A DNA stretch of 64,000 nucleotides from Advenella kashmirensis WT001 (lineage in GTDB: Bacteria > Pseudomonadota > Gammaproteobacteria > Burkholderiales > Burkholderiaceae_B), in contig NC_017964.1 of the NCBI RefSeq assembly GCF_000219915.2, positions 3,410,001-3,474,000 of the forward strand, in the 5' to 3' direction. Position numbers and translations under genes: made by a program. The notes under the pieces were generated by a model, which was not told the origin of the DNA, made no database searches, and worked only from the letters and a program-made list of their open reading frames with translations. Within the stretch, counting starts at the first letter, position 1, and each line of letters starts with the position of its first letter. This document shows positions 11,375 through 20,691 of the stretch, in pieces.

Positions 11375-13621
11375 TCACCCCAGTTTGAAAGGAAGATTGC
11401 GCAACGGCTTTCCGGTAATGCTGGCAATGGCATTTGCAAAGGCAGGCGCCAAAGGCGGCAGACCCGGCTCGCCCATACCTGTCGGCGGCTCGGCACTGGG
11501 CACGATGTGCACGGCGATCTCTGGCGCATCGGTAATACGCGGCACGCTGAAGTCGCCAAAATTGCTCTGTTGCACCTGCCCATCCTTGAGGGTAATGGCA
11601 GCGCCCGGCAGGCACATCGACAAGCCCATGATGGCAGCACCCTGCACCTGCGCTTCCACGCTAAGCGGGTTGACAGCCAGATTACAATGCACGCCGGCGA
11701 TCGCACGATGCAGCACGGGTTTCCCATCCTGCACCGACGCTTCGACCACATATGCCACCACTGAACTGAAGGATTCATGCACGGCAACCCCCCAGGCATG
11801 GCCCTCGGGCAAGGTCGTCTTGCCGTAGCCGCTGCGCTCCACCGCCAATTGCAGGGCAGCCTTATGGCGCGGGCTTTTTTCGCCAAAAAGCGCCATGCGA
11901 TAAGCAACCGGGTCCTGTTTGGTCGCCCGCGCAATTTCGTCGATCAGCGTTTCCATGACGAAGGCCGTGTGTGTGGATCCGACACTGCGCCACCATAATA
12001 CGGGGACGTTCACTTTGGGGTGATGTACCGTCAATTGCATCGGCACTGGGTACGGGTCGCGCATCCCTTCGGTGGCGGTAGCATCAATGCCGTTTTTGAT
12101 CATCGACTCCAGTGGCGTGCCCGCGACGATGGATTGCCCAACCAGCACATGCTCCCAGGCCAGGACCTTGCCCTTGTCATCAAAGCCAATACGCGCGCGG
12201 TGCAGATGCACAGGTCGGTAGTAGCCGCCCTTGATGTCGTCCTCACGGCTCCATAGCGTGCGGATCGGCGCGTTAAGGCCAGCCGTTTTTGCTGCCTTGG
12301 CCACCTCGCAAGCGAGCACGACAAAGTCGCTGGTGCCTACGCCACGTCGGCCGAATCCGCCGCCGGCGGTTTGCACGTTCACCTGAATCTGCTCGGGCTT
12401 GAGGCCCAGCACACGGGCCGCCGCCGCTCCATCAAAGCCGGGCATTTGCGTGCCAACCCATAACTGTGCGCCGTTCTCGGCCACCTGAACGGTACAGTTC
12501 AATGGCTCCATGGGAGCGTGAGCCAGATACGGGAAGAAAAATTCCGCATCCAGCTTGTGGGGCGCCGAGGCCAGCGGCGACATATCTGCTTCGTACAGCC
12601 GAGGACCGGGCTTGTCTGCCAGTTCCCGGTACTGAGCCAGTTGCTTGTCGCTGTCTACATTTTCTACGCCGGCCGTGTCCCACTGTAGCTTGAGCGCATC
12701 GCGCCCCTGCTTGGCCTGCCAGTAGCCATCTGCAATCACCGTTACGCCTTGTCCACCGCCATCGACAGGGACCCGCAGCACGGCCTTGACGCCTTTGACA
12801 GCGCGCGCAGCAGCGTCATCCATGGACGCGAGCTTGCCGCCGAATACCGGCGGATGCGCCACCACCGCCGTCAATTGACCCGGCAGGTTCATATCGATAC
12901 CGAAATCCTGCTGTCCGCTGCTCTTTGCTTTGGCATCAATACGCGTGGTGGCCTTACCGATGATGCGAAATGCTTTCGGGTCCTTGAGCTGCACTTTCTC
13001 AGGCACCGGAAGCGCCATTGCAGCTTCAGCCAACTCGCCATAAGTTGCCTTGCGGCCGTCCGGACCCAGTACGGCGCCCGCTTGCGTGCGCACACTGGCC
13101 ACATCCACTTTCCAGCGCTGGGCCGCGGCAGACATCAGCATGGCCCGTGCACGGGCGCCAAGTTCGCGGTACTGGGTATAGCTGTGCTTGATCGAGGTTG
13201 ATCCACCCGTCAGGTGCATGCCAAACAGCGGATCCTGGTATGCAATATCGTTGCTGCCGTTACGGCTGCGCACCAGGCTCCAGTCGGCATCCAGTTCCTC
13301 GGCCAGAATCATCGGCAGGCCCGTCTGTACACCCTGGCCAAATTCCAGGCGATTGATCGTCACCGTTACCTCGCCGCTGGGGGCAATGTGCACGAATGCA
13401 GAGGGCTGCTGGCCCGGCTTGAGCGCCGATGCGGCAGCCGCAGCGCCTTTACCTTCCTGCGCCATGAGCACGTGAGGAAATGCACCTAATGCCAGGCCAC
13501 CTGCGCCAACCATTTTCAAAAAACTGCGTCGGGCTAGCGCAGGTCGACTGTCAGTCTGGCCCTGTTCAAGAATATGTTGCACTGCGCGGGGCAATTCACT
13601 ATAAAAAGTATTGTTCGACAT
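11375..13621 (-). CDS. Tat-exported molybdopterin-binding oxidoreductase subunit, IorB type
   Basis: Intact 748-residue large subunit of a xanthine-dehydrogenase-family molybdenum enzyme of the isoquinoline 1-oxidoreductase beta class. A Tat signal sits at residues ~26-50 (ARRSFLKMVGAGGLALG), so it acts in the periplasm. The cofactor motifs are intact: RLEFGQGVQTGLPMILAEEL, AGGGFGRRG and the catalytic Glu in GMGEPGLPPLAPA near the C-terminus. The N-terminal 2Fe-2S partner lies 12 bases upstream. Typical substrates are N-heteroaromatics or aldehydes; the real one is unknown. Such pairs usually pass electrons to a membrane cytochrome c, which is absent from this operon. Confidence 0.88.
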   Translation of the reverse strand: MSNNTFYSELPRAVQHILEQGQTDSRPALARRSFLKMVGAGGLALGAFPHVLMAQEGKGAAAAASALKPGQQPSAFVHIAPSGEVTVTINRLEFGQGVQTGLPMILAEELDADWSLVRSRNGSNDIAYQDPLFGMHLTGGSTSIKHSYTQYRELGARARAMLMSAAAQRWKVDVASVRTQAGAVLGPDGRKATYGELAEAAMALPVPEKVQLKDPKAFRIIGKATTRIDAKAKSSGQQDFGIDMNLPGQLTAVVAHPPVFGGKLASMDDAAARAVKGVKAVLRVPVDGGGQGVTVIADGYWQAKQGRDALKLQWDTAGVENVDSDKQLAQYRELADKPGPRLYEADMSPLASAPHKLDAEFFFPYLAHAPMEPLNCTVQVAENGAQLWVGTQMPGFDGAAAARVLGLKPEQIQVNVQTAGGGFGRRGVGTSDFVVLACEVAKAAKTAGLNAPIRTLWSREDDIKGGYYRPVHLHRARIGFDDKGKVLAWEHVLVGQSIVAGTPLESMIKNGIDATATEGMRDPYPVPMQLTVHHPKVNVPVLWWRSVGSTHTAFVMETLIDEIARATKQDPVAYRMALFGEKSPRHKAALQLAVERSGYGKTTLPEGHAWGVAVHESFSSVVAYVVEASVQDGKPVLHRAIAGVHCNLAVNPLSVEAQVQGAAIMGLSMCLPGAAITLKDGQVQQSNFGDFSVPRITDAPEIAVHIVPSAEPPTGMGEPGLPPLAPAFANAIASITGKPLRNLPFKLG

Positions 13622-13633
13622 GCAGGACTCCGT

Positions 13634-14107
13634 TCAGGCAAGGGTTTGGGCAGCATCGGCAATGGCAGCGCGAATGCGGGTATAAGTGCCGCAGCGGCAG
13701 ATATTGCCGGCCATGGCTGCATCAATTTCATCAGCCGTAGGCTGGCTGCCCTTGGGCCTGCTTTTGAGAAAGGCAGTCGCGCTCATGATCTGGCCACTTT
13801 GGCAATAGCCGCATTGGGCCACATCATGCTTGACCCACGCTGCATGGACAGCGGCGCCAACCGGGTCGCTGCCGTCGGTCACTGCTTCGATGGTTGTGAT
13901 TTTTTTTCCCTGGACAGCCGAGATCGGCGTAACACAGGAACGAATGGCCTGGCCGTCCAGATGCACGGTACAGGCGCCACACAGCGCAGCGCCACAGCCG
14001 AATTTGGTTCCGGTCATATCCAGCGCATCGCGCAACGCCCAAAGAACCGGCGTACCCGGATCGACATCAACTGTATGGTCACTGCCATTGATATTGAGGA
14101 TACTCAT
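13634..14107 (-). CDS. [2Fe-2S] subunit of molybdenum oxidoreductase, IorA type
   Basis: 157 residues with all eight cysteines: C38, C43, C46 and C58 (KFGCGAALCGACTV) and the C-terminal pairs QCGYC and ICRCG. It is a paralogue of NicA in this window (same length and cysteine pattern) but lies in a separate operon with the Tat-exported large subunit. It has no signal of its own and is presumably carried out by the Tat signal of its partner. Electron-transfer role follows from the family. Confidence 0.88.
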   Translation of the reverse strand: MSILNINGSDHTVDVDPGTPVLWALRDALDMTGTKFGCGAALCGACTVHLDGQAIRSCVTPISAVQGKKITTIEAVTDGSDPVGAAVHAAWVKHDVAQCGYCQSGQIMSATAFLKSRPKGSQPTADEIDAAMAGNICRCGTYTRIRAAIADAAQTLA

Positions 14108-14632
14108 GATGAGATAGCTCTCCGTAATTAAACTGCATCAGGAATTCGCAACGACTTGCATCGAAGGAGGAAGGATTGAGAAGGGAAACCAACAGGAATG
14201 AACACATCGCGGATCATCGCGTGCCGAACAAACCGTCGTGCCAGGCCTTGGCCTGCCCGATGACCAGACTGGCAAGCGATACAGCAAGCACTGCCAGTAA
14301 CCAGGATACGGCGTCAGAGCAGGCAGGCTGCCTATGATGTCAGGCCATTATAGATTCGGAAGAACCCGACAAATTGCCCAATTCTCCGTAATTTTTGCCT
14401 AATTCGCTGAGACTGGCCAGGCACTGCAGTTATTAATTCGACGCCTTGCAATATCGCCCGGCAAACGCCTGGTGGGATGTCGTGGAGATTGCCTTTGTTA
14501 TCTTTATTGCCTTTATTGACCGAATATGCGCGCCGGGCTTTGGTCATCACACATGGCATGCAACGGCGGCGCCCGCCCCACCATCACAGTTGCCATACTG
14601 ATACGGTCACACCTGGCGTTTAAGCTGTTGCC
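14108..14632. other. Intergenic region upstream of the iorAB-type operon
   Basis: 525 bases without a secure gene. On the minus strand at about 14214-14300 an open frame reads WLLAVLAVSLASLVIGQAK and ends GLFGTR, like a small single-span membrane protein, but no start codon is in frame before a stop. A purine-rich stretch with AAGGAGG-like words lies at 14163-14185. A CTTTATTG-type near-repeat lies at about 14490-14520. The promoter of the oxidoreductase operon must be here, but I cannot place it. Confidence 0.4.
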
Positions 14633-15522
14633 TTACTGTGAAGACTGGCTTGTGCTTACCCGCATCCGCCTGACATCGCGTTGCGGTGGTGCGCCAAAAA
14701 GACGACTGTATTCGCGATTAAATTGCGAGGCGCTTTCATACCCCACCAGTCCGCCCACGTGTCCGGCGTCCAGATTCTGGTTGAGCATCAATTGCCGCGC
14801 TTCCTGCAGGCGCAATTGCTTTTGAAATTGCAAAGGACTCATGCCGGTAATGGCGCGAAAATGATGCCTGAAGGTAGACGAACTCATCCCCGCACGAGCC
14901 GCCAGTTCATCGGCATGCATGGGTTGCGCATAATTCTGTTTGAGCCAGGCCACGGCCTGGGCGATTTTCTGGCTGGGCGAACCAGCCGCCACCAGATGCA
15001 GCAACTGCGGACCATGCGGGCCGGTCAGCAGCCGGATGGTGATTTCCTGTTGAATCAAAGGCGCCAAACTAGGCGCCAGCGCCGGTTCATTGAGCAGATT
15101 GACCATGCGGATCAGGCATCGGCCAACGCAGTATCCAGCTTTTGCACCGTCACGGGCTGGCAGGCGCTGTCCTTGGCCGGCCGAAGCAATTGCATTTCAG
15201 CGGCCGTTTGCACAATCGAATGCGCGTCCAGCGCCAGCATCAGGCCCAGATATGGCTCTCGCATGCTGGCCTGGGTCACGCGTGACAACACGGGCAGATC
15301 AATGGTAGCCAGCAGGCACTGGCTGGGGCCATATTCGACTACCCTGTCTGCAAGCGTGACCTGCTTGGCGCCTTGCGCGACCACACCCAGGCCAAAGCCA
15401 TATATGCAATGCAGTGGATCCGTCGGCGACTGACGGCGATGGAACGTGAGCGACGGAATCGCCGTGATGTGATCGCCGTCGGTGCGGGCAAAGGCATTGA
15501 TCGCATGTGCCAGGGCACTCAT
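14633..15522 (-). CDS. AraC-family regulator with AraC_N sensor domain
   Basis: About 297 residues when restored. The N-terminal half (ITAIPSLTFHRRQSPTDPLHCIYG..., VTLADRVVEYGPSQCLLATIDLP) is the AraC_N domain; the C-terminal half carries two helix-turn-helix units (ADELAARAGMSSSTFRHHFRAITG and GGLVGYESASQFNREYSRLFG). The frame breaks at 15115: GCC TGA should be GCC CTG ATC, giving ADALIRMVNLLNEP. The ATG at 15520-15522 begins MSALAHAINAF, the usual family start. On the same strand and upstream of the molybdenum oxidoreductase pair, so it is a plausible regulator of it. Confidence 0.8.
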
Positions 15523-15816
15523 GGTGTGACCTCTGAAAGTATTGATATCGTGGAACTGAAGTGTACACGACGAAAATGGGTTCACGCCATTGCTCAATAT
15601 ACACTCGTCGGCAGACGCAGACAGGCCGGCGCATAGTGCCGGCGTACAACCGGGCCTTGGCGACAGAAGTTTTGCTACTGCGGGGTCGCTACAACTGTCT
15701 GTTTACAGGTGCCCTGGCGCTACCCGGCCGTATGGCCGCAGCCGCCTTGCAATGCCAAATCATCACGCCCGATCAGCCAGGGCCGCCAGCCCTGGCTTGC
15801 GCGCTTCATAACCGCC

Positions 15817-17502
15817 TCAGAACTTGTCCAGCACCGCGCCCGTGCTTGCGGGCGACGCATTGAACGCAAACTTGGCCTGAACGCCTCGCAAGTAACGCGG
15901 TTTGGGCGCCGTCCACTGTGCCCGTCGCGTTTCTATGTCCGCCTCGGCTACGTTCAATTGCAATAACAATTGATGGGCATCGATGGTGATGGAGTCGCCT
16001 TCCTGGACCAGGGCAATGGTTCCGCCCACAGCGGCTTCAGGCGTTACATGGCCGACGACCATCCCCCAGGTTCCCCCTGAGAAACGCCCGTCTGTGATCA
16101 GGCCGACCGAATCGCCCAGCCCGGCACCAATTAATGCACCTGTGGGGGCCAGCATTTCCGGCATACCCGGGCCGCCCTTGGGACCAAGATAACGCAACAC
16201 CATCACGTCACCGGCCTTGATTTTGCCATCCAGAATGGCTTGCAGCGCAGATTGCTCGTCATCGAATACACGTGCCGGGCCGGTAATAACAGGGTTTTTC
16301 AGGCCGGTTATTTTGGCTACCGCGCCATCTGGCGACAGGTTGCCTTTCAGGATGGCCAGGTGCCCCTGTTTGTACAAAGCCTGGTCAATGGTCTTGATCA
16401 CTTGCTGGTCTGCTGCGGGCGTGTCCGGCACGTTTTCAAGCATCTGTGCAATCGTCTGTCCTGTAATCGTGATGCAGTCGCCGTTAATCAGTCCGGCGTT
16501 CAGCAGGATCTTCATGACCTGCGGCACCCCACCCGCCTTGTGAAAATCTACGGCCAGGAAGTGGCCACTGGGTTTCAGATCGCAAATGACGGGGACCCGC
16601 TGGCGCACACGCTCGAAATCGTCGATGGTCCACTCGACATCGGCCGCATGGGCAATGGCCAGCATATGCAACACCGCATTGGTAGATCCGCCAGTCGCCA
16701 TAATGACGCTGACCGCATTTTCGATGGATTGGCGGGTCACGATATCACGCGGTTTCAGATCCTGTTCGATCGCCTTGAGCAGCACCCGGGCCGATTCACT
16801 GGCCGATTCGGTTTTTTCATCATGCACATTGGCCATGGTCGATGAATACGGCAGACTCATGCCCATGGCTTCGAATGCGGAACTCATGGTGTTGGCGGTA
16901 TACATCCCGCCGCAAGACCCGGGGCCAGGAATGGCATGCAACTCAATCTGCCGCAGCTCCTCGTCGCTCATGCGGCCCGCCGCGTTCTCTCCCACCGCTT
17001 CAAAAACGCTGACAATGTTCAAATCTTTATTGTTAAGCCGGCCTGGCAAAATCGTGCCGCCGTATACGTAGATGGAGGGCACATTGGCGCGCAGCATGCC
17101 CATCATGCCACCGGGCATGTTCTTGTCGCAGCCGCCGATCACCACAACACCGTCCATCCACTGGCCCTGCACGCAGGTTTCAACGCAGTCTGAAATCACT
17201 TCGCGCGAAACCAGCGAATACTTCATGCCTTCAGTTCCCATGGCCATCCCGTCGGAAATGGTGGGCGTGCCAAATACCTGGGCATTGCCTCCCGATGACT
17301 CAATGGCCTCAATCGCCGCATCGGCCAGTTTTTGCAAGCCGCTGTTACAGGGCGTGATGGTGCTATAGCCATTGGCCACGCCAACCATGGGTTTGACGAA
17401 ATCTTCTTCCTTGTATCCCAGCGCGTAATACATGGAACGGTTCGGCGCGCGGGCCGGACCTTGGGTGATGTTTGCGGAGCGCAGACGTTTGGGCGAGTTC
17501 AT
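15817..17502 (-). CDS. ilvD: Dihydroxy-acid dehydratase
   Basis: Iron-sulfur dehydratase that converts 2,3-dihydroxy-isovalerate and 2,3-dihydroxy-3-methylvalerate to the 2-keto acids in valine, leucine and isoleucine synthesis. Intact, 561 residues. Conserved cluster and substrate motifs are visible: [31 protein letters not shown], and [20 protein letters not shown] near the C-terminus. The start MNSPKRLRS (17502) is the family start; the longer open frame to 17631 is not conserved. No neighbouring ilv genes. It is one of the long genes here with no frame break. Confidence 0.96.
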   Translation of the reverse strand: MNSPKRLRSANITQGPARAPNRSMYYALGYKEEDFVKPMVGVANGYSTITPCNSGLQKLADAAIEAIESSGGNAQVFGTPTISDGMAMGTEGMKYSLVSREVISDCVETCVQGQWMDGVVVIGGCDKNMPGGMMGMLRANVPSIYVYGGTILPGRLNNKDLNIVSVFEAVGENAAGRMSDEELRQIELHAIPGPGSCGGMYTANTMSSAFEAMGMSLPYSSTMANVHDEKTESASESARVLLKAIEQDLKPRDIVTRQSIENAVSVIMATGGSTNAVLHMLAIAHAADVEWTIDDFERVRQRVPVICDLKPSGHFLAVDFHKAGGVPQVMKILLNAGLINGDCITITGQTIAQMLENVPDTPAADQQVIKTIDQALYKQGHLAILKGNLSPDGAVAKITGLKNPVITGPARVFDDEQSALQAILDGKIKAGDVMVLRYLGPKGGPGMPEMLAPTGALIGAGLGDSVGLITDGRFSGGTWGMVVGHVTPEAAVGGTIALVQEGDSITIDAHQLLLQLNVAEADIETRRAQWTAPKPRYLRGVQAKFAFNASPASTGAVLDKF

Positions 17503-17851
17503 AGCCTTCCTTGAATCGGTCGAGGTGGTCAGGGGCCGGCATAACCGGCTCAAATCAATAGCGTGACTCAAGTTTACATCCTTACCGACTGCGCGTGGTC
17601 CCAGCGCATCAGTTCGCTGAGCGTCAGGCAAGGAATGGCAATTGAAATTGGCCGGATCCGAATGACCGGCGCTGGATAATCGTCCTCGGAGATGCCCGAT
17701 TGTCTATTGCTCTAATAGACTAAATTGGGCAAATGGTGTATTCGAGATATGGCATTGGGCGCCATATCTCAAGCAAGGTCATGCGCAAGTGCCTTAAGGG
17801 CTAACGGATATTGCGATTGTAAGCCGCCGCTATTGGCCTTGCGCGCGACAT
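17503..17851. other. ilvD upstream region with two inverted repeats
   Basis: 349 bases without a gene. It contains an imperfectly placed IR GTCTATT/AATAGAC (17702-17720) and the strong hairpin at 17744-17770. The ilvD promoter should lie between these and 17502. No leader peptide with runs of Ile, Val or Leu codons was recognised. Confidence 0.5.
17744..17770. repeat. 10-bp-stem inverted repeat upstream of ilvD
   Basis: GAGATATGGC at 17744-17753 pairs perfectly with GCCATATCTC at 17761-17770 across a 7-base loop. It lies after the end of the minus-strand lipoprotein gene and before ilvD. No T-run follows on the minus strand, so it could be a processing or protein-binding site rather than a simple terminator. 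Confidence 0.55.
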
Positions 17852-18082
17852 TCAGGGTTGTGCCGTTGGCGCGGGTGCGGTTGGCGTGGACTGAGTCGTT
17901 GGCGCTGGCGCAGTTTGCATAGAATCAGTTGTTGGCGAACCGGATGTCATGGGCGCTTGCGCACTGGTGTCCGCTGCGGTTGAAGCTCCGGAATCATAGC
18001 CGCTGCCTGCGCAGCCAGCCAGTGCGGCGACGCCGGAAAAAGTGGCAACCAGAAACAGCGAGCGAGTCAATCTTTTCGTCAT
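17852..18082 (-). CDS. Small proline/threonine-rich lipoprotein
   Basis: 76 residues. A signal peptide with a good lipobox (LAGC, Cys at about residue 24) implies lipid attachment and export. The mature part is low-complexity, rich in Ala, Pro, Thr and Ser, ending in repeats of APAPT type. No enzymatic domain. It sits alone on the minus strand between the quinone reductase and ilvD. Such small lipoproteins are poorly conserved; the lipobox is the main reason to call it real. Confidence 0.6.
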   Translation of the reverse strand: MTKRLTRSLFLVATFSGVAALAGCAGSGYDSGASTAADTSAQAPMTSGSPTTDSMQTAPAPTTQSTPTAPAPTAQP

Positions 18083-18251
18083 ATACCTTCCTTTGAAGAT
18101 GGGTTTACAAGTCTAGCGCCTTCATTCTTCGCGCTTTCAAAGGGAAGGTCATTACAGAGCATCATTAAATACGTGATTTTGTAATCGTAGAACGCCCCGG
18201 TTTTGGCCACTTTTATTTTCTACATGGATGATTCGCAACAAAAAAAACCAG

Positions 18252-18275
18252 CAAGACACCTGAATCCGGGTGTCT
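18252..18275 (-). terminator. Rho-independent terminator for the quinone reductase gene
   Basis: AAGACACC (18252-18259) and GGTGTCTT (18268-18275) form an 8-bp stem. Read on the minus strand, the hairpin is followed by GCTGG and a run of eight T. It lies 45 bases after the stop of the gene ending at 18320. Confidence 0.7.
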
Positions 18276-18319
18276 TACTCTTTAACGATTTAAGAGCGAA
18301 TATGCGTAACATTAAGCGT

Positions 18320-19174
18320 TCAGCGCGTCTGTTCGGCATGCATAAGATCAGATTGCTCAACCGTCACGCGATGTTGCGACAACTTATTTTCGTCGGGATG
18401 TGAAACATGAATCCCGAAACCGGCCTCTCCCTGAGCGAGCTCCGGGCGCAGCGTCAATTGCGGAATGCAGTAATCCCCGGCATTCTGCTTGCGAAACGCA
18501 ATGGGCGCTGTCGTCCAAAGCGTATCCAGCCGCTGTCCCAGTTCATCGCACACCTTGGCAAACGCCGCTGCATCGATCTTGCCAGTGCGGTAGATCACAT
18601 GCGGCGGCAGCACGTCAAAGCCTGGATAAAACAGGATACCGTGCTGGATGGGAAACAGGATGTCGTTGATCGGGCCGTTAATACCGCGCGGCTCATAGTG
18701 CGATGACCAGCCGCCGGCTGTTACCACCAGCATGGCGCGTTTGCCGGCCAGCAGCCCTTCTCCGAAGCGGTCCCCCCAATGCGTGTCCGAGTGCTCCCCC
18801 ACTCCGTAGGCAAAACCGTAGGCATAGACGCGATCGACCCAGCCCTTGAGAATCGCCGGCATGGAATACCACCAAAGCGGAAATTGCAGGATAACCGTAT
18901 CCGCCCACAGCAACTTGTTTTGCTCCTGTTCGATGTCGATGCTCTGCGTACCGTTCACGAACGCCTGCTGGGAATCTAAAGAAGGATCAAAGCGCGCGCC
19001 CAGTGTCGGTGAGCGATTGTCTTGGGGATCCAACGCGCTCTTCCACTGCATGGCATACAGATCCGAAACCTGAACCGTATGACCAGCATGCTCCAGCCGC
19101 TGGACAATGAAATTTTTTATTGACCCGTTCAGCGAACGGGGCTCAGGGTGCGCATAAACGACAAGCACATTCAT
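18320..19174 (-). CDS. NAD(P)H:quinone oxidoreductase, flavodoxin-fold (NQO1/KefF type)
   Basis: Flavin reductase of the NAD(P)H dehydrogenase (quinone) family, about 284 residues. N-terminus MNVLVVYAHPEPRSLNGSI is the flavin phosphate-binding start of the fold. Further family motifs are DLYAMQW, WADTVILQFPLWWYSMPAILKGW and VTAGGWSSHYEPRGINGPI. The C-terminus is longer than in most members (about 50 residues, including HVSHPDENKLSQHRV). The ATG at 19174 fits the family; the 11 upstream residues do not. Divergent from a LysR gene, which suggests induction by a quinone or electrophile. Intact. Confidence 0.85.
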   Translation of the reverse strand: MNVLVVYAHPEPRSLNGSIKNFIVQRLEHAGHTVQVSDLYAMQWKSALDPQDNRSPTLGARFDPSLDSQQAFVNGTQSIDIEQEQNKLLWADTVILQFPLWWYSMPAILKGWVDRVYAYGFAYGVGEHSDTHWGDRFGEGLLAGKRAMLVVTAGGWSSHYEPRGINGPINDILFPIQHGILFYPGFDVLPPHVIYRTGKIDAAAFAKVCDELGQRLDTLWTTAPIAFRKQNAGDYCIPQLTLRPELAQGEAGFGIHVSHPDENKLSQHRVTVEQSDLMHAEQTR

Positions 19175-19277
19175 GATGCAGTCCTTTTCTGGTAAATGAA
19201 TACGCATACTGAATACGCATACGATACGTTTTTATGCAGTATATTAGAAATGAATTTCTAAAATTTCAGGTATTTCC

Positions 19278-20173
19278 ATGGACAATTGCTTGCGGCGTCT
19301 GGATCTTAATCTACTGGTCACGTTGGACGCCTGCTGGCCGAACATAATGTCACGCGGGCAGCCGAGCGCCTGCACCTGGCCCAGCCCACTGTCAGCCTGC
19401 AGCTTGCCCGATTGCGGGAAACCTTTGGCGACCCGTTATTACTACCCGGGCCACGTGGCATGCGCCCCACCGCCCGCGCCGACGAACTGCGACAGCCGCT
19501 AAGACAGGCGCTCGAAGCCTTGACGCAGGCGGTGACGCCGTCGGGCCCGTTTGACCCGGCCCAGAGCCATCAAACCTGGCGTGTTGCAGCGTCAGACTAT
19601 GGAGAAACCAGCATCTTGCTTGGCGCGCTGGCAGGGTTGCGATCAGCAGCGCCCAACGCGCGCATGGCAATTGTGGCGCTCAATCCCCAGGCGCTGGCCA
19701 GCCAGGCAGAACAGGCGCACATTGATCTGGCGTTTCACATCAGCTCGGAAGCGCCGTTGCAACTGCGACGCCGTTCATTGTTTAATGAAAGCTATGTCCT
19801 GGCAGCACGCACAGGGCATCCCGCGTTACAAGGCACCCTCACCCTGGCGCAGTTCTGTAAGCTGGACCATGTCATTGTGTCCCCTGACAATGGCGGCTTT
19901 CATGGTGTAACGGATACGGCACTGGCCGCAAGAGGCCTGGCCCGGCGCGTTGCGCTGTCGGTACCGCATTTTCTGTTTCTTGAAGCGGTGCTGGTCAATA
20001 CCGATCTGGTTGCGATGGTCCCTTCGCGACTGGTCAGGCACAGCACCGCGCTGCAGGTTGTTGCGCCTCCGCTGGAGATACCGGGCTTTGAAATGCTCAT
20101 GCTCTGGCACGACCGCGTCCATCGCGACCCTTCCCATCAATGGTTGCGCGAACATATCGTCCGTTGTTTGTAA
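19278..20173 (+). CDS. LysR-family regulator, probable control of the quinone reductase
   Basis: About 299 residues when restored. The start MDNCLRRLDLNLLVTLDA is followed by the helix-turn-helix AERLHLAQPTVSLQLARLRETFGDPLLLPG of the NodD/NahR-like subgroup. The frame is broken at 19331: GACGCCTGCTGG should be GAC GCC CTG CTG GCC (one C lost), giving LDALLAEHNVTRAAERL. The C-terminal effector domain is intact to a normal end. Divergent from the flavodoxin-fold reductase (104-base gap), as usual for a LysR and its target. Confidence 0.82.
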
Positions 20174-20281
20174 GCAGCGCAAAGGCAGGGATTGACCCAG
20201 GCCTGGCGCGCACCGCAGTAGTGTCATTTGCTGTCATTCTGAAAATATATAATTTGCAGACCCAATTTTTGCTGAGGATTT

Positions 20282-20617
20282 ATGCTCAATATCTATCTTA
20301 TTCTTGCCATCTCGATCTGTGCCGAGACCCTTGCCACCACGATGATGAAAGCCTCTCACGGATTCACCCAGTTAGGCCCGAGCATCGTTGTGGTGATCGG
20401 CTATGCCGTTTCCTTTTATGGCCTGTCGCAGGTCGTAAAAACCATGAATATCGGCATAGCCTATGCGATCTGGGGCGGCATGGGCATCTTTCTTGTATCG
20501 ATCATGTCATTTCTGTTTTATAAACAGCGACTGGACCTGCCGGCCATTGTGGGCATGCTGTTTATTGCACTTGGCATTGTGATCATTCAGCTTTTTTCAA
20601 AATCGGTCACGCACTAA
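20282..20617 (+). CDS. Small multidrug resistance (SMR) family efflux protein
   Basis: 111 residues with four predicted membrane helices, typical of EmrE-type proton-coupled exporters of quaternary cations. The essential membrane glutamate is present at residue 15 (ISICAETLATTMMKAS). The GIAYAIWGGMGIFLVS stretch in helix 3 is the family signature. Works as a dimer in the inner membrane. It lies between the LysR gene and an MFS gene with no clear regulator. EmrE-like and SugE-like members are hard to separate; the YAIWGG motif favours the EmrE side. Confidence 0.9.
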   Translation: MLNIYLILAISICAETLATTMMKASHGFTQLGPSIVVVIGYAVSFYGLSQVVKTMNIGIAYAIWGGMGIFLVSIMSFLFYKQRLDLPAIVGMLFIALGIVIIQLFSKSVTH

Positions 20618-20660
20618 TATATTGATTTAATTGCACGCGAAGTTATTTGCTCCCCTTCGT

Positions 20661-20666
20661 TATAAT
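20661..20666 (+). promoter_or_regulatory. Consensus -10 box before the MFS gene
   Basis: TATAAT, a perfect -10 hexamer, lies 26 bases upstream of the TTG start. I see no good -35 at normal spacing. The -10 could be supported by an activator. Confidence 0.3.
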
Positions 20667-20691
20667 ACGGGGTCATGCATGGAGCAACGAC

